DNA of 64,000 bases from DATJFQ01 sp035495555 (lineage in GTDB: Bacteria; Acidobacteriota; Vicinamibacteria; Vicinamibacterales; 2-12-FULL-66-21): positions 22,513 to 86,512 of the forward strand of contig DATJFQ010000025.1 in the NCBI GenBank assembly GCA_035495555.1, written 5' to 3'. This document shows, piece after piece, positions 1 through 7,432 of the stretch; within the stretch, counting starts at the first letter, position 1, and the number at the start of each line of letters is the position of its first letter. Both the position numbers and the translations under genes were made by a program. The notes under the pieces were generated by a model. It saw nothing but the letters and a program-made list of their open reading frames with translations. It did no database searches and was not told where the DNA came from.

Positions 1-2
1 GG

Positions 3-158
3 CGGCATCTGCTGCAGCTCGGGATGCGGCCGGGGCCCGCGGTTGGTGCGGTCCTGAAGGACGTGTACGAGCGTCAGCTCGATGGATCGGTCGCGACGTT
101 CGAGGACGCGCTGGCGCTCGCGACGCAAATCGTCCGCGAAAGGCAGCAGATATACTGA
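3..158 (+). CDS. tRNA nucleotidyltransferase (CCA-adding type), C-terminal end only
   Basis: The reading frame is open from the first bases of the window and ends in TGA. The 51 visible residues include GMRPGPAVGAVLKDVYERQ and LDGSVATFEDAL. That is the usual helical end of class II CCA-adding or poly(A)-polymerase-like nucleotidyltransferases (G-x-x-P-G-P-x-V-G-x-x-L, then a helix and Q-L-D-G). Such enzymes add or repair the 3' CCA of tRNAs. The catalytic head lies upstream, so CCA-adding cannot be told from poly(A) polymerase. The next gene follows after only a few bases. Confidence 0.7.
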   Translation, partial: RHLLQLGMRPGPAVGAVLKDVYERQLDGSVATFEDALALATQIVRERQQIY

Positions 159-162
159 CGCG

Positions 163-915
163 GTGGTTCTCAGGTTCTTGGGTTCTCGGGTTCTCGGGTT
201 GGGTTCTCGGGTTCTCGGTTCTCGGGTTCTCGGTTCTCGCGTTCTGGGTTCTCGAGTTCTCGTCCTGGCTCTCGGTGCAGTGACCGCGGTGCCGGCGGCA
301 GCTTACGCGCAACAACAGGAACCGATTGGTCCGTTTGCGATCGACGTGCGCGGGGTGTTCGCGCGGCATAAGCAGGAGCCGAGCGTCGCGACGGATCTTG
401 GCGTCACGCCGGGCAACCTGCCGCCGCGAAGCTACGGGCTCGTCGGCGGTGCGCATGTTTATCCACTGCACGCCGGGAAGGTTACGATCGGCTTTGGCGC
501 GCACCTCGTAATCGCGCGCGGCAGCCGCACGCTCCAGGCACCGACCACCGCGCCCACCGGATCGCAGCCGGCTGCGCCCACGACCGTGACCTATGGCACC
601 GTCCAGCGTCATTTCAGGAGCTTCGCGCCGGAGCTGTCGCTGAACTTCGGTCACAGGAGCGGGTGGAGTTACATCAGCGGCGGCATCGGGCGTTCGACTC
701 TCTATCTCGATCGCGCCGACGCGCCCGTGACGAGCGCGCCCGGACGCCAGACGATCAACTACGGTGCCGGCGCCCGCTGGTTCAACACGCACCATCTGGC
801 GTTCACGGTCGACGTCCGCTGGTATTCAGTCGCCGAACAACCGCCGACCCTTACGCTCATAGGACAGCCGAGGACCACTCTCCTGGTGTTGAGCGGAGGC
901 ATTTCTCTGAAGTGA
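163..915 (+). CDS. Outer-membrane beta-barrel protein, hypothetical
   Basis: About 250 residues. A hydrophobic N-terminus ends in an AYAQQQ signal-peptidase-like site. The rest has the alternating, Gly/Tyr/Arg-rich pattern of a small outer-membrane barrel, with typical strand ends such as FTVDVRWYS and the closing LVLSGGISLK. I chose the GTG at 163. An ATG at 82 would add an Arg-rich leader that overlaps the preceding gene, and TTG codons at 178 and 199 are also possible. The oddity is the signal peptide: its n- and h-regions are four copies of GSRVL, encoded by a tandem GGTTCTC array. The barrel type is recognisable but the function is not. It faces the hydrolase gene downstream across a palindromic repeat. 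Confidence 0.65.
   Translation: MVLRFLGSRVLGLGSRVLGSRVLGSRVLGSRVLVLALGAVTAVPAAAYAQQQEPIGPFAIDVRGVFARHKQEPSVATDLGVTPGNLPPRSYGLVGGAHVYPLHAGKVTIGFGAHLVIARGSRTLQAPTTAPTGSQPAAPTTVTYGTVQRHFRSFAPELSLNFGHRSGWSYISGGIGRSTLYLDRADAPVTSAPGRQTINYGAGARWFNTHHLAFTVDVRWYSVAEQPPTLTLIGQPRTTLLVLSGGISLK
165..262 (+). repeat. GGTTCTC tandem array inside a signal-peptide coding region
   Basis: About a dozen copies of GGTTCTC/GGGTTCTC run head to tail, with occasional base changes that increase towards the 3' end. Alternating 7- and 8-base units make a 15-base period that stays in frame and encodes the pentapeptide GSRVL. The array begins two bases after the proposed GTG start, so it supplies most of the leader of the barrel protein. 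Confidence 0.9.
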
Positions 916-919
916 GCTG

Positions 920-1022
920 TCAACTCCACAATTTCACAACTTCCAACTACTCGAGGTGACAACTCCCAAGTCGGAGGCCCTTGCGTAGTTGGAAGTTGGG
1001 TAATTGTGAAGTTGCGTAGTTG
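920..1022. repeat. Imperfect ~100-bp palindromic element (family A)
   Basis: The left arm (920-950) and right arm (985-1022) are imperfect inverted copies built from words like CAACTTCC and GTAGTTG, around a 34-base loop. The element fills the gap between two convergent genes. Its left arm and its loop align with the element at 18454-18555, so this is a dispersed repeat and not just a local hairpin. It could end transcription from both sides, but no T-run follows either arm. Confidence 0.85.
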
Positions 1023-1032
1023 ACTGGGGCCG

Positions 1033-1932
1033 CTACTGCAGGTGTCGCTTCAAGAAAGCTAGTACCAGAGGCCACGCCTGTTCGGTGGCTTTCATGTTGC
1101 CCGGCGCCTGCTCGTTCCCCGACTGCTGACGCAGGAACCCGTGTCCCGCGCCGTCGAAGATGTGCGGCTCGTAATCGACGTGATGCTTTGCGAGTTCGCT
1201 CTTGGCGAAGTCGATGTTCGCGTTCACGCGATTGTCGTTGCCGCCGTACAGTCCGAGGATCGGCGCCTTGGCGTTCGCGTAACGGGCCGCGTCGGTCGGC
1301 ATCGGTCCGTAGAACGAGACCGCGGCGTCGAGGGCCGGTTGATGCAGCGCGTACGAGAAGCTCGTTCCGCCGCCCCAGCAGAAGCCCAGCGTCGCCACCT
1401 TGCCGTTGGAAGACGAAATCGTCTTCGCGTACGCGCGCACGGCGTCGAGCATCCGGTTCGTGTCGTCGACGCTGACGTTCCGGATTGCCTGCGTGGACCC
1501 CTGCTCGCCAAGTTCCTGGCTGCCGCCGCCGTTGGGGCCGAGACCCGACAGCAGATCGGGTGCAATGGCGATGTAGCCGTCCCGCGCAAGCTGGTCGGCG
1601 ACACCGCGGACCCAGTCGCTCAGGCCGAAGATCTCGTGGATGACGATGACCACCGGCGCCTTGTCGGGTCGTTCGGGATACACGACGAACGACTTGATCT
1701 TCTTGTCGCCATCCTTGACGTCTACCCACTCCTGGTGTCGCGGCGAGTTCTTGAGCCGGGCCGGTGCACCGGCGTTGTCGGCCGGCAGGTTGGGATTGTT
1801 CTGTGCCGGCGCCGCCGTGGTCTGCTGTTCCATCATGTGACCCGCGTGCGGGTCGGCTCCCTGCGCAGTCTGCGCGGCGGCCGGCGCGGCGATTGCCGCG
1901 GCACACAGCCACGTGAACATCTGGCGCTTCAT
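1033..1932 (-). CDS. Exported dienelactone-hydrolase-family alpha/beta hydrolase
   Basis: 299 residues. A signal peptide (AAAIAAPAAAQT) is followed by a low-complexity His/Met/Pro/Asn segment and then, from about residue 65, a dienelactone hydrolase fold. The catalytic triad is visible: Cys185 in GFCWGGG, Asp233 in GGNDNRV and His264 in GAGHGF. Glu100 in IHEIFG matches the glutamate that tunes the cysteine in this family. Relatives hydrolyse dienelactones or other small lactones and esters, but the natural substrate here is unknown. Export is unusual for the chlorocatechol-pathway members, so a periplasmic detoxifying or polymer-ester role is more likely. A GGAGG ribosome site lies just upstream of the ATG. 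It is divergent from the lipid enzyme gene. Confidence 0.88.
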   Translation of the reverse strand: MKRQMFTWLCAAAIAAPAAAQTAQGADPHAGHMMEQQTTAAPAQNNPNLPADNAGAPARLKNSPRHQEWVDVKDGDKKIKSFVVYPERPDKAPVVIVIHEIFGLSDWVRGVADQLARDGYIAIAPDLLSGLGPNGGGSQELGEQGSTQAIRNVSVDDTNRMLDAVRAYAKTISSSNGKVATLGFCWGGGTSFSYALHQPALDAAVSFYGPMPTDAARYANAKAPILGLYGGNDNRVNANIDFAKSELAKHHVDYEPHIFDGAGHGFLRQQSGNEQAPGNMKATEQAWPLVLAFLKRHLQ

Positions 1933-2032
1933 CGCTGTTCCTCCATTCGCCCGTCTGGAGCAGGAAATCCGCAGTCGTCAGACGGGCGACGTCCGAATTC
2001 CGGCTCGCAATGCGATCATAATTCACACACTG

Positions 2033-4645
2033 ATGCCGAGACGCACGCTGCTGGACTTCCTCGCGGACCTCACAGCGAACCCGTCGACCGCCGCTTCCGA
2101 TTTCCTGACCTACGACGATGGCTACCGGACGTGGACGTGGACGTACGGGCAATTGTCGGAGGCTGCGAGCCGCTTCGCGCAGCGGCTGGCGGCCGAAAGG
2201 ATCCGTCAAGGCGACGCCGTCGCGATCTGGTGCGAGAACCGTCCGGAGTGGATCGCCGCGTTATGGGGATGCCTGATTGAAGGCGTCGTGCTCGTGCCGA
2301 TCGATTACCGCGCGTCGGCTGAATTTCTGTTGAACGTCGCCGGGATCGTGAATGCCCGCGCCGTGATCGTCGGCGACGCGGTCGATGCCGATGCGCTCGG
2401 AAGTGTGCGGCCGGTCTGGAGAGCGGCAGATTTGCGCGCGTCGCTGACGGGGAACAGCGAACCGTCGACGGCAAACGCCGCGATAGGACCCGACACCACG
2501 GCAGAAATCATCTTCACGTCAGGGGCGACAGCGGAGCCGAAAGGCGTCGTGCTCACGCATCGCAACGTGCTCGCCAACATCGTCCCGATCGAGAAGGAGG
2601 TCGGACACTACAAACGCTACATCCGGCTGTTCAGCCCCATCCGGTTTCTCAACCTGTTGCCGCTCAGCCACATGTTCGGGCAGGCGATGGCGACTTTCGT
2701 TCCCCCGATGCTGCCCGGCCTGGTCGTGTTCACCCGCAGTTATGCCCCGCAGGACGTCATCCGGCAGATTCACGATCGACGTGTCTCGGTGCTCGTCTGC
2801 GTGCCGAAAATGCTGGAGGTGCTGAAGGAGCACGTCGTTCGCGTGGTGCCGGATGCCGCTGTCGCGCCTCCCGCCGGCATGCATTGGGCGCGGCGCTGGT
2901 GGAAGTATCGCCGGGTGCACCGGCTGTTCGGGTTCAAGTTCTGGGCGATGGTCGTGGGCGCCGCCCCGCTCGATCCGGAACTCGAGGCGTTCTGGGGTCA
3001 ACTTGGCTTCGCGGTCGTGCAGGGTTACGGTCTCACGGAAACCGCGCCGATCGTCACGCTCAATCATCCGCTGCGCGCCGCGCGCGGCGCCGTCGGCAAG
3101 CCCATCGCCGGCGTCGAGGTCAGGATTGCGGAAGACGGCGAGATCCTCGTTCGCGGAGAAAACGTCACGCGGGGCTACTACAACGCGCCGGAGGCGACGC
3201 GCGCCGCGTTCGAGGACGGCTGGTTTCATACCGGCGACATCGGCGAGTTCGACGATCGCGGTCAGCTCCACATCAAAGGCCGCAAGAAGGAAATGATCGT
3301 CACGCCGGAAGGGCTCAACGTCTTTCCGGAGGACGTCGAACGGGCGCTCACGTCGCAGCCGGGCGTACGCGACGCCGCGGTCGTCGGCGCGCCGCTCGCC
3401 GGATCCACGGCGGAGCGGGTGCAGGCAATCCTCGTCGTCGATCCCGGTGCGGACGTCGACGCGATCGTGCGAGCGGCCAATGCCGCACTCGCCGATCATC
3501 AGCGCATTCGCGCAGCGGTGCTCTGGCCGGAGCCGGAGCTGCCCCGAACGGAAGGCACGCGCAAGCTGAAACGGCGCGAGCTGCGCAACTGGCTCCTTCG
3601 CGACGCGGGGGGCGGCAGGCGGGAGGCGGGAGCCGGAAAAGGCGAGGCAGGAGGCGAAAGGCGGGAAACGCGGGGAGTCATTGGTGTGCTGGAGCGGTTC
3701 GCGCCGGGGCGCACGATCAAGCCGGACACGACCATCGAGGAGCTCGGCCTCAGCTCACTGGAACGCGTCGAGCTGATGATGGCGCTCGAAGAAGCCTTGC
3801 AGGTCACGATCGACGAAGGGTCGTTCGCCGCCGCGAAGACGGTGAACGATCTGGAAGGCATGACGAGGTCCCTTGTCGCACCAGAGGGTGCGCCGCCCGC
3901 CTTTGCGCCGTCCGCGCGCGGCGCGGAATCGGCGCCTGTGCCGGCCCGGCCCGACGGAGATATCTCGTTTCCCTCCTGGAACCGGACGTTGCCCGTTCGC
4001 GCGATCCGGCGCGCCAGTCTTCCGACGTGGATCCTTCCGCTCGGCCGCATTTTCGCGCGCGTGCAGGTCGACGGGCTGGAGAACCTCTCCGGCGTGACTG
4101 GGCCGGTGATCTTCGCCTCCAACCATCAGAGCCACTTCGACACGCCCGTGATCCTCGATTCGCTGCCGCCCCGGTGGCGGTATCGCGTCGCCCCGGCGAT
4201 GGCCAAGGAGTTCTTCAAGGCCCATTTTTTCCCGGAGCAGTACGGGCGCTGGGCGTGGTTCACCAACAGCCTGAACTACTACCTGGCGTCGTTTTTCTTC
4301 AACGCGTTCCCGCTGCCGCAACGCGAAGCCGGCACGCGCCAGACGCTGCGGTACGTGGGCGAACTGCTCGGGGCGGGGTACTCGATTTTGATTTTCCCCG
4401 AAGGCAAGCGGACGCAGGCAGGCGAGATCAACCGTTTCCAGCCCGGCGTCGGGATGATGGCGTCGCGGCTCGAGGTGCCGGTTGTGCCGGTTCGCCTCGA
4501 AGGCCTCAACCAGATCCTGCACTCGTCGGCGTTCTTCCCGACCGTCGGCCGGGCACGTTGCGCGTTCGGCCGGCCGATGGCGCTGAGCGGCCACGATTAT
4601 CCGGATCTGGCGCGGCAAATCGAGGATGCCGTCAAAGCATTGTAG
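2033..4645 (+). CDS. Tri-modular acyl-ACP synthetase / ACP / 1-acylglycerophosphate acyltransferase
   Basis: 870 residues in three parts. Residues 1-520 are an AMP-forming ligase, with FTSGATAEPKG at 161-171, GYGLTET, GWFHTGDIG and GRKKEMIVTPEG. Residues 550-615 are an acyl carrier domain with phosphopantetheine site Ser575 in GLSSLERVEL. Residues 670-870 are a PlsC-type acyltransferase with NHQSHFD at 697-703 and FPEG at 788-791. The inferred path is activation of a free fatty acid, loading on the built-in ACP and transfer to a lysophospholipid, as in Aas-type recycling. The linker at 526-547 is Gly/Arg/Glu-rich and is encoded by a GGCGGGA-type repeat. I prefer the ATG at 2033, because the longer frame adds 40 residues unlike the family and overlaps the divergent gene. 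Confidence 0.9.
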   Translation: MPRRTLLDFLADLTANPSTAASDFLTYDDGYRTWTWTYGQLSEAASRFAQRLAAERIRQGDAVAIWCENRPEWIAALWGCLIEGVVLVPIDYRASAEFLLNVAGIVNARAVIVGDAVDADALGSVRPVWRAADLRASLTGNSEPSTANAAIGPDTTAEIIFTSGATAEPKGVVLTHRNVLANIVPIEKEVGHYKRYIRLFSPIRFLNLLPLSHMFGQAMATFVPPMLPGLVVFTRSYAPQDVIRQIHDRRVSVLVCVPKMLEVLKEHVVRVVPDAAVAPPAGMHWARRWWKYRRVHRLFGFKFWAMVVGAAPLDPELEAFWGQLGFAVVQGYGLTETAPIVTLNHPLRAARGAVGKPIAGVEVRIAEDGEILVRGENVTRGYYNAPEATRAAFEDGWFHTGDIGEFDDRGQLHIKGRKKEMIVTPEGLNVFPEDVERALTSQPGVRDAAVVGAPLAGSTAERVQAILVVDPGADVDAIVRAANAALADHQRIRAAVLWPEPELPRTEGTRKLKRRELRNWLLRDAGGGRREAGAGKGEAGGERRETRGVIGVLERFAPGRTIKPDTTIEELGLSSLERVELMMALEEALQVTIDEGSFAAAKTVNDLEGMTRSLVAPEGAPPAFAPSARGAESAPVPARPDGDISFPSWNRTLPVRAIRRASLPTWILPLGRIFARVQVDGLENLSGVTGPVIFASNHQSHFDTPVILDSLPPRWRYRVAPAMAKEFFKAHFFPEQYGRWAWFTNSLNYYLASFFFNAFPLPQREAGTRQTLRYVGELLGAGYSILIFPEGKRTQAGEINRFQPGVGMMASRLEVPVVPVRLEGLNQILHSSAFFPTVGRARCAFGRPMALSGHDYPDLARQIEDAVKAL
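3606..3677 (+). repeat. GAGGCGN-type array forming an in-frame linker
   Basis: Degenerate copies of GGCGGGAGGC occur in the coding sequence exactly between the ligase and carrier domains of the lipid enzyme. They are translated as a Gly/Arg/Glu-rich linker. The word is the same as in the intergenic arrays at 8453-8602 and, reversed, at 14211-14311. Confidence 0.75.
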
Positions 4646-4707
4646 GCGTGTCATTTGCATTCTCGCGCCAAATCTGGCACAATCTTTGATTTGAGAAAGG
4701 ACAGAAT

Positions 4708-4926
4708 TTGAGCAAGGACGATCTGATTGATGTGCAGGGTACCGTCGTCGCCGTCCACAGCGGCGGGTTATACCGCGTGCAGTGCGACCAGGGCCACGAA
4801 GTGCTGGCACAGCTCAGCGGCCGCATGCGCCGCTTCCGAATCAAGGTTGTTCCGGGCGACCGCGTCACCGTAGGCGTCTCTCCCTACGACCCGGTCCGGG
4901 GCATCATCACCTTCCGCGCTCGCTGA
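4708..4926 (+). CDS. infA: Translation initiation factor IF-1
   Basis: 72 residues, exactly the family length: one S1/OB-fold domain with MSKDDLIDVQGTVV at the start and the conserved PGDRVTV and GIITFRAR at the end. IF-1 binds the 30S A site and works with IF-2 and IF-3 at initiation. The start codon is TTG, with a GAAAGGA ribosome site six bases upstream. The usual ribosomal-protein neighbours (rpmJ, rpsM) are absent. Instead it lies between a lipid enzyme and a DEAD-box helicase, an arrangement that suits an RNA-structure or cold-type expression unit but does not prove one. Confidence 0.95.
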   Translation: MSKDDLIDVQGTVVAVHSGGLYRVQCDQGHEVLAQLSGRMRRFRIKVVPGDRVTVGVSPYDPVRGIITFRAR

Positions 4927-5015
4927 CGAACGATTTGAACTCCGATACAACCCACTCCACCCGCGCTGGCCGAGGCCGGCGGCGCCCTGCGCGGCGTTCG
5001 GTTCGACCGGACCGA

Positions 5016-6191
5016 ATGTCCGTTCCACACCGCCCGCAGGCCACCGATCGACCGCAGGCTGACTACGATCCGTCTCCGATCGCTTTCAACACGCTCGGCC
5101 TCGATCCGTCGCTCCTCGAGGGCATCGCCGTTCGCGGTTTCGAGCGTACGACGCCCATTCAAAGCGCGGTCGTTCCGATCGCGCTCGCGGGGCACGATGT
5201 GATCGGCTGCGCCGATACAGGAACCGGCAAGACGGTCGCCTTCGTGCTGCCCATCCTGCACCGCCTTCTGCGGGCGCGCGCGGCCGATCCCCGCGACTGC
5301 GGCTACACGCGCGTGCTGATCCTCGCGCCCACGCGCGAACTTTGCGTGCAGATCGAAGACGACGTGCAGGGGTTCACTTACCACACGGACCTGACGAGCG
5401 TGGCCGTCTACGGCGGCGTGGGCATGGAGCCGCAGGAGCGCGCGTTGAAGTCCGGCGTCGACATCGTCGTCGCCACTCCGGGACGGCTGATGGATCATCA
5501 GCGCAGCGGGATCGTCGATTTCTCGCGCGTCGATACGCTGGTGCTCGACGAAGCGGATCGCATGATGGACATGGGCTTCTGGCCCGACGTCCGCCGGATC
5601 GTGCAGACGCTCCCCGCCGCGCGACAGACGCTGCTCTTCTCCGCGACGATGCCCGATGAGGCCATGTCGCTCGTGAACGAAGTGGTGCACGACGCGAAGT
5701 ACGTGCAGATTGGATCGGCGGGCGGACCCGCGAAGTCGATTACCCATGCCGTGCAGGCCGTCGCCTCGTCCGAAAAAACCGAGTGGCTCGCGCGGTTTCT
5801 CAGGCAGACCGAAGGTCCGGTGCTCGTCTTCGTACGGACGAAGCAAGGGGCCGAGCGGCTCGCCCGGCGGCTGGCCAGCTTTGGCCTGCGCGCCGCATCG
5901 CTGCACGCGGACCGCACGCAGCAGCAGCGGACGCAGGCGATCGAAGGGTTCCGCGGCGGTCATTACAAGGTCCTCGTCGCCACGGATGTTGCGGCGCGCG
6001 GCCTCGATATCGACGGGATCACGCACGTCGTGAACTTCGAAGTACCGGGATCGCGGGAGACCTATGTGCACCGCGTGGGCCGGACCGGCCGTGCCGCGGC
6101 CACGGGAACGGCGCTGACGCTGGTCTCACCTGAAGAGCAGCGCGCGCTGCAGGCGCTTCAACGATCCTTCGGACCAGAATTGCAGGGATAG
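5016..6191 (+). CDS. DEAD-box ATP-dependent RNA helicase (RhlE-like)
   Basis: About 391 residues, only the two-RecA core plus short ends. Visible in order are the Q motif (FERTTPIQ), motif I (ADTGTGKT), Ia (PTREL), Ib (TPGR), II (DEAD), III (SAT), IV (VFVRT), V (ATDVAARGLDI) and VI (HRVGRTGRA). The protein unwinds RNA duplexes in ribosome assembly or mRNA turnover; the exact subfamily is uncertain. An in-frame TTG at 4935, just after the IF-1 stop, would add a basic Arg-rich extension. I chose the ATG because the Q motif begins soon after it, though neither start has a strong ribosome site. Confidence 0.92.
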   Translation: MSVPHRPQATDRPQADYDPSPIAFNTLGLDPSLLEGIAVRGFERTTPIQSAVVPIALAGHDVIGCADTGTGKTVAFVLPILHRLLRARAADPRDCGYTRVLILAPTRELCVQIEDDVQGFTYHTDLTSVAVYGGVGMEPQERALKSGVDIVVATPGRLMDHQRSGIVDFSRVDTLVLDEADRMMDMGFWPDVRRIVQTLPAARQTLLFSATMPDEAMSLVNEVVHDAKYVQIGSAGGPAKSITHAVQAVASSEKTEWLARFLRQTEGPVLVFVRTKQGAERLARRLASFGLRAASLHADRTQQQRTQAIEGFRGGHYKVLVATDVAARGLDIDGITHVVNFEVPGSRETYVHRVGRTGRAAATGTALTLVSPEEQRALQALQRSFGPELQG

Positions 6192-6482
6192 ATGGACGAC
6201 AGCAACCCGTTTGGAACACCGCCACCGCCGGCGCCAGTCGAACCGACGCCGGGCGCGCCCGTCGAACCGGGCATCGCTCCGACTGTGGATCCGGCGGTCG
6301 TGAAATTCCGTTCGTGCCGCTGGCGTGCGCAGCCCGACGAAGGCGAGTACTGCACGCACCGCGACGTCCTGCCGTTCGCCGGCAAGGAAGGGTTCAAGCC
6401 CGAATCCTGGTGCCCCGATTGCGCGTTCTACAAACTCAGGAGAACGCCGAAAAAGCGCGAGCGGTCCGAGTACAGCTACTGA
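6192..6482 (+). CDS. Small Cys4 protein coupled to the helicase
   Basis: 96 residues. The first 35 are Pro/Ala-rich and disordered. Four cysteines follow (C42, C54, C74, C77) with His56 between them, which suggests a zinc ribbon or a small Fe-S site. The C-terminus is basic (RRTPKKRERSEYSY). The ATG directly follows the TAG of the helicase, so translation is probably coupled. A zinc-binding partner of an RNA helicase is a reasonable inference, but I do not recognise a named family. Confidence 0.7.
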   Translation: MDDSNPFGTPPPPAPVEPTPGAPVEPGIAPTVDPAVVKFRSCRWRAQPDEGEYCTHRDVLPFAGKEGFKPESWCPDCAFYKLRRTPKKRERSEYSY

Positions 6483-6488
6483 TCACTA

Positions 6489-6543
6489 CGCAACTTCGCA
6501 ACTTCCAGCTCCGCAAGGGGTCGCTGGAGCGTGCGACGTTGCG
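6489..6543. repeat. Degenerate family A palindrome
   Basis: The left arm 6489-6510 (CGCAACTTCGCAACTTCCAGCT) pairs with 6522-6543 at most of 22 positions. The left arm shares CAACTTCCAGCT with the elements near 0.93 and 18.46 kb. It again lies between two convergent genes, so it looks like a decayed copy of the same dispersed palindrome. Confidence 0.6.
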
Positions 6544-6554
6544 TCCGTCGAGCG

Positions 6555-7379
6555 TCAATCAGAAAATTCCCGCGCCAGTTCGATCCACTCGCCATTGGGT
6601 GCCAGTTCCTGGTACGTGCGCCAGTGCGGCTTCGCTTCCGGTGAGTGCCCCGTCTTTTCCAGCGTCACGGCGAGATAGAAATGCGCATCCGGGAACCCCG
6701 GATTGAGCGCCACGGCGTCGCGATAACAGACCAGCGCGTCCGGGTAGCGTCCGAGATCGTGATGAATGTTGCCGAGGTTGTAGTGCGCCTCGAAGCAGTC
6801 CGGGTCGAGGCCGATCGCGCGCTCGTAAAGGGCCTGCGCTTCGATCAGCTCGTCGCGCGCGTAGTGGATGTTCGCCAGGTTCACGATCGCCGGCACCAGA
6901 TCCGGATCGATCACGAGCGCCTTCCGATACGCGGCCGCGGCGCTCTCCATCTTCTTTTCGTCCCCATCGTCGAGACGCGAGCCCTCGACGAAATATTTCG
7001 CCGCAAGTGCCGCCTGGGGATCGCTGAACGGAAAGGCGCCGCCGGTCGCGGGTGCGGCGGCGCGGTCGGGCAGCTGCGCGTTCGTCTGGCGAGGGGCCAG
7101 GGCGACGACTTTGGCGGTCGCGGTGTTCGTGGAATGGAAATCGAGGTGCAGCTGACCCGCGCGCTCGGCGGCAAGCGTGCGCAGCGCCGTTTTGAGCGGA
7201 ACGGATCGATCGAGTTCGTGCGCCAGTTGCTTGATGGTCGCGATGTCGTTGAAGTCGTACGCGCGCTCGGCGCCGGCGGCGGGCTTGATGAGACCCCACT
7301 TCTCCAGGAACCGCAGGTGGTTCTCCGTGATGCGCGGATAGAGATGACGGATGTCGCGGACGCCGGAACCGGTTGGCAC
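6555..7379 (-). CDS. MerR-type HTH fused to TPR repeats
   Basis: 274 residues. Residues 8-55 look like a MerR winged helix (IRHLYPRITENHLRFLEKWGLI, then YDFNDIATIKQL). Next comes an Ala/Pro-rich linker, and residues from about 140 form at least three TPR motifs (VNLANIHYARDELIEAQALYERAIGLDPD and repeats). The usual MerR effector domain is missing, so the TPR part probably senses a protein partner. It is divergent from glucokinase with about 50 bp between them, and may regulate that gene or itself. No operator is obvious. It is a DNA-binding candidate; the function is unknown. Confidence 0.75.
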   Translation of the reverse strand: MPTGSGVRDIRHLYPRITENHLRFLEKWGLIKPAAGAERAYDFNDIATIKQLAHELDRSVPLKTALRTLAAERAGQLHLDFHSTNTATAKVVALAPRQTNAQLPDRAAAPATGGAFPFSDPQAALAAKYFVEGSRLDDGDEKKMESAAAAYRKALVIDPDLVPAIVNLANIHYARDELIEAQALYERAIGLDPDCFEAHYNLGNIHHDLGRYPDALVCYRDAVALNPGFPDAHFYLAVTLEKTGHSPEAKPHWRTYQELAPNGEWIELAREFSD

Positions 7380-7432
7380 TGTCGCGAAAGATGCGCGACC
7401 CTGCGCCGAAAGTCAAGGCATAGAATAGGTGC

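Noticed and set aside
2017..2022. CATAAT as a promoter for a leaderless lipid-enzyme mRNA
   Set aside because: No -35 sequence lies at the right distance; the -10 match alone is too weak.
4673..4690. Sigma-54-like TGGCAC-N5-TTG before infA
   Set aside because: The conserved GC of the -12 element is missing (TTGAT), and infA is an unlikely sigma-54 target.
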